64,000 bases of DNA from Pseudisothecium myosuroides (GCA_951799445.1 OX637296.1:10044001-10108000), one strand, 5' to 3'; positions 25,201 through 37,264 are shown, counted from the first letter of the stretch. A program made the numbers and translations. The notes: generated by a model from the sequence alone, not told the origin.

Positions 25201-28200
25201 AGAAAGCAAGTTGCTTATTCCAACAAAAAGAATCTGACTGAGCACGTATCAAGATGGCAGCTGAAACAACCTTCAGCGGAACATGTCCTATTCCAAAGTC
25301 GTCCAGCGCAGTAATCATCCAACTCAGACCTTCACTAAGAACTTTAGGGTTCTTGTGGTCCTTCATTATCTTGAAAAGCTGCATCATGTGTGCCATCAAA
25401 ACAGTCAAGAAGACGTAGTCTATCTTAATTTAAGATGCAAATGACAGAAGCACTGAAAGAATAAGTAACATTTTAAGCTAGAACATACCCTTTCGTAGAC
25501 AAACTTTGGTCCAACTGCCTCACAAAACGTAGTAAGACATTTTGTGGCCTGAATCCTCGTTTTGATATCACCGACTTTCTCAACGACACCTGTACAGAAT
25601 AAAAATAGCTATCAGATGTGAGAAACTAATCTACTAAATTGAAAGATATGGCAGTAACATGAAGATTGCAGAGCATTAGCACTCGTAAAAAGGAGGAAGT
25701 TTGTTAAAATAAAATCAGAGTCCCCACAACCACAAGGCAAACAGAACCTACCTGTAAGGCACAGAACGACACACTTCTTGGAAAAGCGTGTAGCATTCTG
25801 AGCTATCAATACGACGGCTTCGATAGCTTTCTGTTGTACCTGCACACTCGCAATTCGATTGAGATGTAAGAAGTCAAATATATCTACAAGACAAATGATT
25901 CGGAGATCAGGATAATACAAGTAATGTCTAAGCCAAACGACGCGTCTACATCAACCAGATAATAGTGCAAATAGAATACCGAGAATACTAGAAAATCCAT
26001 TCTAGAAATGATTGCATACTCTGCAGAAGACAAACTGGTGTACCTGAATATTTTTTTCATTCCATCCAGGTAGTATACACAAGAGGCGAATGAGCAGTTC
26101 AGCGTACTGATCTAGCGTCTCCAATCCTTCAACGCCATCCTTCAGAGAAGTAATAGCTGAATACAAATGGCATGCATGAGACTAAAACACGCGAAAGACA
26201 ATCCGTCCCTAGATCTTCTTTTAGGTAGCACAATTGATAGATGAGAATGATTACATATTAGGTTGATAACACACCCTTCTTTTAGGTTGATGAGACGATT
26301 AAAATTCTATAGCTGATATAAGGAGATTAAGCAAGGAGATAGAAGGGTGTAAACTATTACGTATTACATTCAATTAACAAGGTGCTAATTTAATTGAATC
26401 ATGCAAAACAATAGCTACTGGAATTCAATGTTCCAGACAAAAACTAGAAAGACAAAACATTGTGCCCTATCCTCACCTTCAAGACGCTCTTTCCAATTCG
26501 CACTCTTTAAATTTGCCATAACTTCCGGCTCAAAAAGAGCACCTAGTCTGGTCTCAATGTCTTCCAAACTCATCTCTCCAGGCTGGCAAACACCAAAAAG
26601 AAAGCTTAATAATCCTGGTCCATTATTTGCAAAGCCTAAAAACCTTTGTCAAAAGGACTATTTTCAAACTCCCACTATACCTTGGGCCTCCGGTTATTTA
26701 CTTTTTGAGTAAAACTGCAAGTCTGCAATCGCAGTGTGTATTAAGCAGATGCGGATGATCGGCAAGACATCAATAAGAGACAAGTTCCAGTATCTACCTC
26801 AACGTCCTCAGGTGCCTCAGCCTGCGCCTTGGCTGAAGCTGAACTGCCATCGGATTTCTTAGCAGCAGACTTGGCGGATGCAGTACTAGACTTTTTGGGG
26901 ATCTGGATTATAATCCACTTCTTTCATTACTCCAAGAAATAAAAGTGAGAACAAATGAATTCCCATGTAAAACAAAACTGACAGTAGATTAGATTAAACA
27001 TGAGACAGTTTGGAATTGAAATCGCCTTAAACAGCAACATAATTAAAGCAATGTTAACTTACAGCAGAAACGGGTCTTTTCCCAGATAAAAGACTCGCTG
27101 CAGAAGAAGTCTTAACACCAGCCTGTAAACAAATCTCCATTGAACCATTTCAGCAAAGCGCATTTAAACCCAAACGATAAATAAAAACAGCAATAACCAA
27201 TGTCGTTTTCCAGTGCAAGTAGGCAGCAAGACCAATCCATGGATATATCATTAAAAACTCATTTCTGAAGTGAACTTAAAGTGACTACGAAAAGTCAAAA
27301 GAAAAATCATTCACCTGGGATGAACCATTCGCATCTGCTTGAGCCCTAGAAAAAACTGCCACATAAAATGCCCACAAAAATAACTTAGTGCGACTGAATA
27401 CGATACCAGTAAATTAAAAATTCAAATTAAAAAACATGCCTCCAGTAAGCCAAGATAAATCCAGTGAATACGTCAGAAATGAAACGCACACGACGAAATG
27501 CTTTTTGGTTGGAATAACTTGCTCATTTTGTATTCCAAGAAGAAAACAAAACATTCTCCATTCTCCTCAGAAAAAGCAAACTTTTCGAGGAACCTGACGA
27601 CCTAAACCACATCACCAGAACCAGAACCAACTGCAGAGAACCAGCAAAGCAAACTGAAACACCAACCTGGTGCGGCTGTAGCAGGTGCACTGTTCTCAAC
27701 ACCGCAAAGTTCAATAAGCTTCTTCTTTCTGACTTCATCGAGCTTCTCCAATGGTCTTTCCAACACCTTCATGCCTACAACCTGCGACAGAAACGCTTTG
27801 ACATGAATATGCAGCAACAAGAATTAACGAAACACTGCAAAAGTTCGGGCGAACATAGAGCACCCCACAGCACAGTGTTGGACTTTTAAGTGAAAATATA
27901 AATCCAAGAGACAAGACTTTCCAAGTATACCTGAAATATCAGACAAGAATTCAAAAGTAGAAGACGCAAACAAAAAGTATTTGGGATTTGTACTTCACCT
28001 TTGCAACAGCAGCCAGGGCTAGGAAAGCTGCATCTCGAACTTCTGGAGAACTATCATTTAGGCCCTGCTTCGAGAACCGTATGACAGTTAGTGACAACTA
28101 GCATGTGAGTACAATCGATATGCACTATCTAAATATCAGGGCTGGCTGAGAATTGATAATAATGTTCACTGGACAGGTTACAGCTAATGGAATAAAGGAA

Positions 28201-31200
28201 GAGAGTACCTCCATTAAGATGGGTACATAATCCTTGTGCAATTTGAGCACTGTCGGCTTATTACTGGTCTCGATACAGGTAGCCACCCAGGTTAGACACG
28301 ATGATCGTACCAAAGGAACTTTGTTTTTCGCAGCAAGTTTAACATCTGAACAGTATTGCAGACAGCAATTTCGTAAGTGAAATCAAACTGTAGCCAATGA
28401 AATCACAGTAATGCTTAAATACTTCCGCCAGATCCGACTGCAAACCAATGCTGAAGTGCCGTAAGCCTTATTATATGTGTGACAAAGAGAGCGCTGACTC
28501 GATATATGCACCACTTGCCTTCAATAACGTCTTGTAGTGAGACACAGCCACCCTTGTGCATAGCATTGAGTGTTGTAGTTAGGGCATCAACCATAACCTG
28601 TTTTTTCTCTTTCAACTTGTCCTGCAAGACCAAGACCAAGTTCCAGGAGATCATTGTCAATAACCAATCTTCCTATGCAAGGGAAGATAAAAGATATTCA
28701 CACGCCTGCAATCAGGGCGAACAATGAAGCCCAGATAGACTTACCAAAAGGACCGGTAGCAGCAATTTTGAGCCAGAAGTGAAATCCTTTCGTAATCCAC
28801 TTGCCAAGTTGCCAATTGCTTGCACTGCTTCAACAGCTACAGCTATATTTACATCTGTTACAAGCTGGAAATCCACTGAGGCGAGTTAAAATGGTCCAAG
28901 TACGCATTGCCAAAGGCCAGAGAGAAACAAACAGTCAAAGCAAGTTAATTAACCATGGGCAAGCTAACTCACAACATGAGCATCTTATGACATCTTCACA
29001 ATAAGCAAAGGAAAAGACACAAAATCATAGTTCTTTTAGTATGTCGGGTGTTGTCACTTCAAACATCCAGATAAGGTAGTCAATTCCTAAAACAAGTTGA
29101 ACCAGTATCCACTAACCTTCTTTAGAATGCGCGATACTTCTGAGAAATCACCGTTCGCAATTTTTTTGGCGGAGGCTAGCTTTGTCAGTTCAGCCACTGC
29201 ATCTCGCCTTTCAGACCATTTTGTTGCTTTCTACAGCATCAGCAATACAAAGACAGCAACAAGTGGATAGCAAAATTAGGATAATCGCAGCAACAGATGG
29301 AACAAGCAAACATCCGTAAACTGGAAACGTAAGACTACAAACTTCAACTCCAAAAATGTCGATGACATCGACAACTCTTGAATATTTTCATAAGATGTAA
29401 GAATTTATGAATTCCTCGAACTCAAATTCTTTCACGGACAATTACTAGCCACTTGAAAAGGTTAATAACCACCTGGATAAGCAGGACTGAATAAACATGT
29501 ACAAACAACGACCAGACACCACAAATGGCCGACTCAATTCCTAGTGCATAATATTCAAATACTAGAAAGCTGCAGCTAAGATTCAGTCACGATCTAAATC
29601 CTCTCCCATACTGAAAAAACTTGAAACTAAAAAGGACAGACATCTCACGCATGTAACAGAAGTATATACACCAGAACAACATATACATATACGGCCTCAC
29701 GGGGGTATACTCACCACTCCATCCCAGAATGTGGACTTGCCCAATGGTGTCAAGATGTCGACAGGATCCACTAGATCATATTCATCAATGTCAGATGCAC
29801 CTAACACCACAAAACCCCTCCGGCATATTAGTTATTCATATGGCATACAATCACAATATTGCAGATACAATTGAAGAAAACAAAACTTCGGAATACCTGA
29901 TGCAGCAACATCATCAGTGGGACCCGCAGCAGTTACTGCTGTGACTGCTGTTTCCTCGCATTCTAACGCCTGTTCAGACCTGTCCAAGAAACGGAAGCAT
30001 CACTTTGGAATGAGGAAGTCTAAATACAGAGTCAAACCTAGGAAAACAACCGGCAACATTCAAAACCACTAAAGGCATTATCAGCTGCATATGAAAACCT
30101 AGCGACAAATAAAATAGTCCGCAGTGACCAGCCCTTATTATGGAGGTTTGTTCTGCACAAGTACAGACAATTCAAAAGCCAGGATAATCCACTGCTCACC
30201 TAATTTTTCGAGTGGGCTTAGCTCCAGGAACAACATTATCAACTTCTATCTCGAGTTCCTTTTTCTGTCAGAAATAACGACCGGCAAAAAATGAAAATGC
30301 AGTTATTTCAAATTCTACGCCAGGTCACAGTTCAAATTCACCAGATAGTACAACGAAGGAAGCCATCAAAAACTCACTAGAAATTAACGCATGCACACAA
30401 ATAAGTGAGGACAACTGACACATTCCAGAAAGAAGAACTCACCATTGTGTCTCGCATCTTATCAAAAAGAAGATTTTTTACAGAATCTTTTCCAATCCAC
30501 CGGCAAAGTTCAATGGTTAACCCTTTTGCACACGCTCTAACATTTGCATCTGGATGATCGAATAGTTCTGGGAGCATCTTCATTAGTCGCTTGGGAGGAA
30601 CCACTTTGGTACCAAACTGACTGAAATCACAGCACATCCAAAAATTCACTCAATTTCCGGACTCACGCTGCCTAGAACAATAAATTAAGACAGTAAAGAC
30701 CAAGCATTTTGATTACGTACAACGCACCAGACAGCCTGGTACATGGCATCGATCGCGGGAACCACTGCTTTTGCCAGCTTTGCTTTCACACCTTTCTCCA
30801 TCGCGTCCTGTATCACAATGAAAATGCCAGATACTTCACTCCAATGATAGAGACTTGGCTTTCCTTGCAAACTACAAAAGACGTGTTTCAATTTGCAGCC
30901 TTACTGCAACAGATGGCATTAGAAACATGTAAAACCAGTAGGATCCCATTAAAGAGGTGAGAATCTACATCAGAGGAACAGAAAAGACTGAGAATCGAGT
31001 ACTGGAAAAAAGGGCCACTTGATAGTGAGTGAATAATAGACAGAAAAGGGGTCAGACCAAGAAAGCATCCGACGCTTCAAGCTCAACCCAGAGAAGAAAG
31101 ACGGCCTGGGACTTTTCGAGGGTTTTTGGCCGACCTGTCATGCACTTCATTACAATAGAATCGCATACTTCTTTCGCATATCTGCAAGAACCACAATATT

Positions 31201-33349
31201 AAATGACTGCCAGATTGCTAGTAAAAGAAAGGCAGCCTGCACGGGACAAGGAAAAGAATCCAACCAGCATGAAACTTACCAAAAATACAAAATTGAAAAG
31301 GCTAATCATAAAACTCTGCCCGTCCCCCCGAAAAACTACTCTAAACTACTTCAGAGTTAAATATCTATTGAACAAGCTACACGACTTCGGTATCATATAA
31401 ACCATGTTATCACGTAAAAGGACCTTGTTCTAGTCGTACATATTCTACTGAACAGACTGCAAGGAGGAGGATAGAGACACGTGCCTGCTGGCATCCGTAT
31501 CAGCTGCGCGTAAGTATGCTATGAGTGCATCCAAAGCCTTCTCTTGACAAGGTGCATTTGAGTCAGACACTGCTTTCTTGAACAGAGGACCTGCGCCATT
31601 CAAAATATTACGGTAAATTGACGATCATGAGACGAAACGCTTCCCAAAGACTGACGGTACATAGCGAATTCTCTAAAGATTTGGGTTGAATCTGAGGACG
31701 AAACGTCCAACGACACAAGACAAATTCGAAGAGTAAGTAGCGCTGTCATCAAATTTCGATAATTGCAGGGTTCCATCAGAAGACATATCGCTAGTCTTTC
31801 ACCACATAATAGTAAACACGACCTCTTTCAGTAAAGATTCAAAATAACAGCCGCCATTCGTGATGAAATGAGATGTAGACTATCAAGAATCCCAGTAATA
31901 TAGAAACGGACGAGCTAAGTAAGTCGAAGAGTCTTCTCGTACTGTAGCTGGCTGAATTTGCGAATGCAAAACCTAAGAGAACTCAAGTACAATTTCCTAT
32001 TCGAATCTCACTAGCTCTCACAAAATCGGTTCGAAATCATGGAAAACTGAGAAAATACGTCCTGATAGAGGTCAACCCTAAACCTCTCTTCACCTGCCTC
32101 TCTATAATACACGATTAAGGCAATCTCGCCCTAATCCCTCCTGTAAAATGAATATGCTCTAGTCACTAAAAAGTCAGAAAAGATTAAAAGCTAAAGAATC
32201 GCAAGACGAGCTTGAAACCGAAAGTCTAAGTCATAACAGACACAATTCAACTCCCATGGGATTGGAAACAATAGGATCACGCAACAACGGCCAGAGCCAA
32301 GGGCGAACAACCTATATCAACACTAGATTACCGTCAACTATGAGATAAAATCACACTCTCTCATATCAAGCCATTTTGCAGTTCAAGAACCTCAGAAAAA
32401 GAGATGGCCTGCAACGGTAATGCTACAACCTGGAACAATTGAACAATTCCCCGGAACACACATGCCAACTACGATCGTCAACCCCGGTTTTTCCGCTGAA
32501 CTTTCCATATCTCCAGTAAACTGTTTAAAATCGAGACAAACACTTGAATGAAAACAAAACAGTCAAGCTTCACTAAACACCCTAAAACGCCACAAGTCTC
32601 ACCCTGACCTAGAATGAGAACAGCTCGAGAATACTGAATAAACCACCGTTGATCCTCATCTAGGCTACGATTGACAACTCCACGGTCCAAGAGCAGCCTA
32701 CCTGCTCAACCACAGCACTACTCTCCCAGTAGGAGCTTAATCTCCACATATCTATCACCCCCGGAGGCATTGCACCACCACCTGATGCTCAATCGTAATA
32801 CCTACAGTGCAGTTCCTGACTGCCATTAAAGCACGTTTCACTCGGAAATTGCGCAGATACGGAATCCACCCGATATCAAAGGCGGAAGCAAGCACATTAG
32901 TGCTCATTACAATCATCACAGTCCGTTATTGTCCATTCCATCTCGACCTGGACAGGCTCTGAAGTCCAACGGTCCTTTCAAACTCCCTAGGGGTTTTGAC
33001 AAAAGGCAAAAGCCTTCTCAACAAGCCAAGTCCCCGGAAGAAACCAGGAGAACGCTTTTTAAAATTCCACATATCCAATTCGCAGCTAATCGAACGCCAT
33101 CAAGAAGGCCTACTTTTGAAATTTTCGATATCATCACCGTTAAACCACATCCCGACACAGAGGAGCCCAAACCAAGCCAAAAGCATTACCAAATTCTCTG
33201 AGGCGCGGATCTTTGGGATCCATGATGCCGTCGCACACTCCCGCAATGTCGATATTGGCGTCATTCCTCACTTTCCAATTCTTATGCGCCAGCCTATCCT
33301 CCCAGGCCATCTTCTTGGCCTCCTTGAGGAGCTTCTCATCTTCCGACAT
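14808..33349 (-). CDS. MOR1: MOR1/GEM1-type XMAP215 microtubule polymerase, 53 coding exons, 2002 aa
   Basis: XMAP215/Dis1-family TOG protein that binds tubulin and promotes microtubule growth in cortical arrays, spindle and phragmoplast, as known for Arabidopsis MOR1 (1978 aa). Translating the minus strand from ATG 33349 (MSEDEKLLKEAKK) and joining 53 exons by splice consensus and phase gives 6009 nt with no internal stop, ending at 14808. The order is TOG1 (about 1-230), TOG2 (about 280-505), a Ser/Ala/Lys linker, TOG3 (582-815), TOG4 (about 840-1042), linker, TOG5 (1172-1395), then a plant-conserved C-terminal half with VVRNQKFLDLVVKCL and TLDAIRERMKS. TOG intra-HEAT Trp and Lys residues are kept (Trp16, KNWKVR, SANWKERLE, SPDWK). 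Exon coordinates are given in the block entries. Introns are mostly 80-300 bp; intron 1 is about 1.6 kb. No frameshift or missing segment was found. A purine-rich minisatellite lies 0.6-0.9 kb upstream. Confidence 0.97.
19413..21486 (-). other. MOR1: MOR1 exons 35-40: TOG5 (residues 1172-1395)
   Basis: Exons are 21486-21391, 21026-20925, 20741-20640, 20499-20317, 19885-19774 and 19489-19413. Conserved blocks are FFREDLQRKLLSPDFKKQ, SNTTCLLK, GHNIEKVREKIREL, LKSKNNRTRIEC, ASLTVERDGDIRKA and EDIWRYVGKIT. Confidence 0.93.
21632..22721 (-). other. MOR1: MOR1 exons 31-34: linker between TOG4 and TOG5 (residues 1043-1171)
   Basis: Exons are 22721-22643, 22464-22343, 22023-21916 and 21709-21632. 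The segment is Ser/Thr/Ala-rich (SSSEIRASSRNPSTIGRG), then carries QGQPLFNLKDSHKVERERL, the counterpart of the charged stretch before TOG5 in other plant MOR1 proteins. This is the least conserved part of the protein, so exon limits rest on phase and splice sites more than on similarity. Confidence 0.85.
22917..24710 (-). other. MOR1: MOR1 exons 25-30: TOG4 (residues 816-1042)
   Basis: Exons are 24710-24567, 24326-24251, 23866-23742, 23489-23379, 23245-23096 and 22991-22917. Conserved blocks are GLPREDISAKLTPTLLK, SSPDWKLRQES, NDSNKNLVMMTL, LKCLGDNKK, LPYIIPALVEAK and DKFVDMRKSAEACL. A short AT-rich direct repeat (ACGATGAGTTTATTAACAT) occurs twice in intron 27 near 23681-23740. Confidence 0.93.
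24817..26582 (-). other. MOR1: MOR1 exons 18-24: TOG3 (residues 582-815)
   Basis: Exons are 26582-26477, 26156-26044, 25839-25752, 25589-25489, 25378-25271, 25121-25016 and 24896-24817. Conserved blocks are SANWKERLE, LPGWNEKNIQVQQ, KKCVVLCL, IMKDHKNPKVLSEGLSW and IKLFGVLHKFVGP. All splice sites are GT-AG and in phase. Confidence 0.93.
26798..27781 (-). other. MOR1: MOR1 exons 14-17: end of TOG2 and basic Ser/Ala linker (residues 475-581)
   Basis: Exons are 27781-27667, 27355-27315 (41 nt, the smallest), 27122-27063 and 26902-26798. Exon 14 carries the MKVLERPLEKLDEVRKKK block that closes TOG2. The rest is a low-complexity Lys/Ser/Ala segment (SAASLLSGKRPVS, PKKSSTASAKSAAKK) of the type that contacts the microtubule lattice in this family. 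It ends in an acidic stretch that leads into TOG3. Confidence 0.9.
27999..29800 (-). other. MOR1: MOR1 exons 8-13: TOG2 (residues 266-474)
   Basis: Exons are 29800-29715, 29230-29117, 28864-28745, 28621-28519, 28345-28209 and 28064-27999. Key blocks are VDILTPLGKSTFWDGV, KWSERRDAVAELTKL, KNKVPLVRSSCLTW and PEVRDAAFLALAAVAK. Exon 11 ends GAAG before a GC donor (GCAAGT). Only this donor gives the phase needed to form the Asp codon shared with exon 12. Confidence 0.93.
29897..33349 (-). other. MOR1: MOR1 exons 1-7: TOG1 and first linker (residues 1-265)
   Basis: Exons are 33349-33190, 31590-31485, 31181-31058, 30807-30728, 30620-30443, 30264-30200 and 29979-29897. Trp16 and KNWKVRNDA mark the first HEAT repeat, and LPELFDHPDANVRA and LCRWIGKD mark the fifth and sixth. 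Exon 2 must end in AGCAG before a GC donor (GCACGT), because only that junction joins in phase to exon 3 (YAKEVCD). Intron 1 (31591-33189) is the longest intron of the gene. Confidence 0.93.
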
Positions 33350-33944
33350 TGTGGCAACACCTCCACTACCGCGGCTGCCCCGTCAAAAGGGCAAGACAGC
33401 CTTGCAACGAAGCCGCACAAATTCACCTCTGACACATTCCAGCGCGCGTACCTCAGATCCAACTCCGCACGGTCTCCCAAACTCCGAGGAAACCTCAATC
33501 CAAAACCCCTGCGCTCGATCCTCACCTCCCAGTCCCCATCCCTCGCAAGCCAAACAATCTTTTCCCTCCCTAAACAAGAAGATCCAGGCTCCCGCGCGCG
33601 GATCCTAACACCAAAAAGCGAGTAAAGAGAGTTGCGAAAGAGGCGCTGCGGAGCTGAGCGCCGGTCCAATCTAGTGCAGAAACGTACACACTCCCGTTGA
33701 GCTGGATGCGTGAAATGAGTGGCGAAAATAATGACAATGGCAAGCACAAAGCGAGAGCGAGAGCGAGCGAGAGTGAGAGAGAGCAAGGAAGCTGTGATGG
33801 TGTGAAAGAAAGGGGAACAGAGCGAGAAAGAGAGAAATGAAGAGCGGCGTCGGCTTGTGCGCAGCTATGATTAGCTCCGTTGTTGTGCGTGAGCTTCGTC
33901 CCTCGTCCTCCTTGGCAAAGCTCTGCAAATGACAGGAGCCAGGA
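33350..33944 (-). promoter_or_regulatory. Probable MOR1 5' UTR/core promoter
   Basis: The region directly upstream of the MOR1 ATG is GC-richer than its surroundings and, on the gene strand, becomes strongly C/T-rich (GCTCTCGCTCGCTCTCGCTC at about 33752-33777). Pyrimidine patches are common near plant transcription starts. Overlapping long minus-strand frames here (172-247 codons) are low-complexity Leu/Ser/Phe/Pro products of the pyrimidine bias, not genes. No TATA box was assigned. Confidence 0.45.
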
Positions 33945-34258
33945 GCAAAGGAAGGCGGAGAAAGAAAAAGAGGGGAGGCATGGGCAAAGACAAAGAAGGA
34001 AGGAGGAGAAAGATAAAGAGGGGATGCAGGGGTAAAGACAAGGAAAGAAGGAAGGAGCAGAAAGAAAAAGAGAGGCAGGCGTGGGCAAAGAAGGAGTAGA
34101 AAGAAAAAGAGGGCAGAGACAAGGAAGGAAACAAGGAGCGGAAAGAAAAAGAGGGGAGGCAGGGGGGAAAGACGGCAAGGAAGGAAGGCGCAGAAAAGAA
34201 ATGAGGAGAGCAGGGGCACAGAGGGTGAAAGAAGGAGCGGAAAGAAAAAGAGAGAATG
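33945..34258. repeat. Purine-strand minisatellite upstream of MOR1
   Basis: About seven units of 41-51 bp share the core GGAGCGGAAAGAAAAAGAGG followed by GGCAGGGGCAAAGACAAG. Cores start near 33960, 34009, 34059, 34100, 34141, 34192 and 34240. The plus strand is almost pure purine over 300 bp. Such strand asymmetry can form triplex DNA. Confidence 0.8.
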
Positions 34259-34655
34259 GTAAAGAGGAGCGTGCGGCGCTCAACTTCCAACGGGAACACG
34301 GGCAGCGTAGCAAACGGACCGGAGCAGGCCGGCAGTGTTCAGTTGGTGAGTGGTGAAGTCACTAAGTTCGCGTCTTTGTTTGAATTTGTGCTGGCTGGGC
34401 CCCTGCCTGCCTGCCCGCCCGTCCGCCCCAGGGCCATAAGCATTTTGAATTTAGAGCTGCTGGCTCACCCAGCTAAGCTTACTTCATTCATTCTGTATCT
34501 CCTCTTGTTCTGTGTCGAGGACACTGATTTGTTGTAACAGTGCGTGTGACACTAATTTACCCCCAAGTCACACTATTTTGAATTAGTGTAGGTTGAATAT
34601 TATTGTATTGTATGGAGTATCAAATTTCAAAAATAAATAAAAATTGTGCATGACA
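34259..34655. other. Transition from MOR1 upstream region to repeat-rich DNA
   Basis: No gene was seen. A GC-rich part with repeated CTGCCTGCCTGCCCGCCCG (34402-34430) gives way to AT-rich DNA from about 34540. It is probably the outer MOR1 upstream region. Confidence 0.4.
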
Positions 34656-35300
34656 TTAACCCCTAAATGCCCAAGGCACCAAATTTTGGTGTTGACAATA
34701 TTTGGAAGTTAAATAAAACCTAACCAAGTTGCTATTGTTAGTAGTTTATATTTTTGTAAAATTTTTATGAAGTTTAGTTTTAGCATTAAAAATCTGGTTT
34801 TGAAAAGTATTGATTATGATTTTTCTATTCAACATTATGTCCAAGGGTACCCATTGTAATCTTGACTTTCCGTAGTGTTGAGGGCTCTTGGAAATGAGCC
34901 TCAAATACACTAGATCTTGGAGAAAAAAATCACATTAGAAATTCATTTAAAAAAATTGTAGAGTAGATTTTGAGAAGCCATAAACTGATTGGGGTAATGC
35001 ATGTTAGGCCCTTTAACCTCACTTTTTTTAGTGACCAAGCTTCTTAGATTTGACATGTGAAAAAAGGTTTGAAAGAATTTCGCAGTTTTTACACCCTCAT
35101 GTCCAAACATTATAATCTTTCAATTCATAAGTGATATTGTTATGTTTTCTTTTCCTATGTGATCTCTAATATGTCTAGTTTGAATTTGTACGGTTACAAT
35201 TCAAAAAAAATTGATACAACTCATCAAAATGTTGGCTTTTTGTTCAATTTAAAACAAATTCCTAGAAGCTCAAAAAAGGCCTTGGGCATTTAGAGGTTAA
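34656..35300. mobile_element. 645-bp TTAA-flanked element with 18-bp inverted ends
   Basis: The left end is TTAA-CCCCTAAATGCCCAAGGC. The right end reverse-complements to TTAA-CCTCTAAATGCCCAAGGC, so 17 of 18 terminal bases match. The TTAA target and the CCC... start are the marks of piggyBac-type elements. There is no coding capacity, so it is non-autonomous. The interior differs from the 0.93-kb elements at 37265, 45498 and 44960, though the outermost bases agree. Confidence 0.7.
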
Positions 35301-37264
35301 TTTCCTCCCTCACTATTAGCATAAATGAGTACAGTCAACTCTGGTATGTTAATGTGGGGAAGGAGAGTTTTGGAAAGTAAAGGATTAAAGAACTGATGAT
35401 ATAACAAAAATTTGAAAAGAAATGATTCTAGTCTTATTTGAGGATGATTTGAATTGAGAGTTTGCTTATTTGTTTGAGAGCCTTGCATCAAAGTTAATTT
35501 GATAGTGGTGAGAAACTAAATTTAAAACACAAGTTATTTATCACTACACAAATTAATTCAACTAGTTTGTGCTGTAGTAACATTACTAGCTCGCAATAAA
35601 TTTGTGAATTATGCAACTTTGCAAGGTGAACTCATATGAAAATTCATAATATATTAGATAAAATCAATTTAATGTGGTCCACACTCTTTTTCTACCACCT
35701 TGATAAGGTGGTGGTTATTTAAATAACATCCAACAATCCCTTCAACAATCCATCCAACTTTCATCCAACTTTCATCCAACTTTCATTTGCACTCATCTAA
35801 TCTTCATCTAAAATTTGTTTAATTTTTCATTAAAATGAGACCACATTCATTTAAATTAATGTGAGGGGGATTTTGCTCTAATCTAGATCTTGTACTAATT
35901 AAATTAACTTTTATTGTAAAAAGGAGGTTTTTGAGCACTGTGATACAGTAATAGGGATTGATTCTAAAAGTACCATATACATTCATTGATATTAGGATTT
36001 AGGATATTTAGAATTTTTAAATGAAACTAATAATTTTATAATGAATTCATTGATTAATTTAATGCCAAAGTATAGATGATGAATCTTAAATTGCCGAGGC
36101 AATCCAGTTGGGGCAATCTCATGCTTGCAAACACTATTGTATTTCTTAACAAAATACAAAATTTATTCACCCATTTTTTTAATATTATTGTATTATTTAC
36201 CAAACAATTTTTTCAGCATAAATTTTCAAAAGTTGTTTTTGCAAGTATTCTACAATTTAAAGATGCAAGACAATGTACTTCATGAAGGGGAATTTAGAAA
36301 AATAGTTTGGAAATGATTTTCAAACAAAACAATAAACTATGACTAATGGGTCATGTTGTACATTTTTTGGAAGTTTGAAGTACCCTCTAAGGTCTTCAAG
36401 AATTTAGTTATTGATATTGTAGAGCTTCTTGAAAACTCACAAATTAGCTTTGTATTTATTAAATCCCAGCTCCTCCTACAAGTTTCATAATGTGTAGTAG
36501 GATTGATATATTAGAACTTAAAACCTATTGATTTTGTACAAATTTGATGCACCATTCTATTTTCTAACATTATATTTACCTCTATATCTTAAAAAAGCTG
36601 ATGTCAAAAATATAGTAAAAAATATGTTGAAAATAACTATTTTGTATTACCAATATGTACAAAATTGTAAAACTAACCAACAATAACTGCCAATTTAATT
36701 TGAAAGTATTTGATTTTGAAAATTCATTAGAAACTATATACATTTTTATTTTTTGCAATTGAATTTAGCTAAAATAGGTTTAAATTATCAAAATTATGAA
36801 TATTGTACAAAAAACTTATTTAAACCCTAAAATTCTCTATGACTATATTTCACCCCAAAAAATTGCCATTTTGAGAGCACATAGACATAATGGAAAAAAT
36901 CCCATATGATTTTACATTTAAATAGTATAAATATATATAGAAGTTTCCTCAAAACTTTGATTATATTGATTGCAAGATTTTAGAAATTAAAAAACATATA
37001 CACCTAAGTCATTAGAGTTTGAATGCTCCTAATTTAAAAGATTTGCACTATAAATATTGAATTACAAAAAATAATTGTTAGAAAATTAAGTTGAGAGTCA
37101 AGAGGAAAAAATCCAATAAATATTATATAAACTTTAGTTGATTTTTGTTCTTAAAAGAGTTTTTGAATAGAAATAGCTAGGTACAAGATGAAAGGTAAAT
37201 TTAATCTTTAATAGTTCTAAAATAGAATTGAAACACGACAATCCTAATGGTGAGATGGTTCTAT
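35301..37264. other. AT-rich intergenic DNA with a short tandem repeat
   Basis: No gene was seen. CATCCAACTTT is repeated three times exactly at 35751-35783. An inverted pair (AATTTAATGTGGTC near 35667 and GACCACATTCATTTAAATT near 35847) may mark a small degraded element. Confidence 0.5.

Noticed and set aside
33570..34313. Long minus-strand open frames (up to 247 codons) upstream of MOR1
   Set aside because: They are Leu/Ser/Phe/Pro low-complexity translations of the pyrimidine strand of the minisatellite, open in all three frames at once, with no family likeness.
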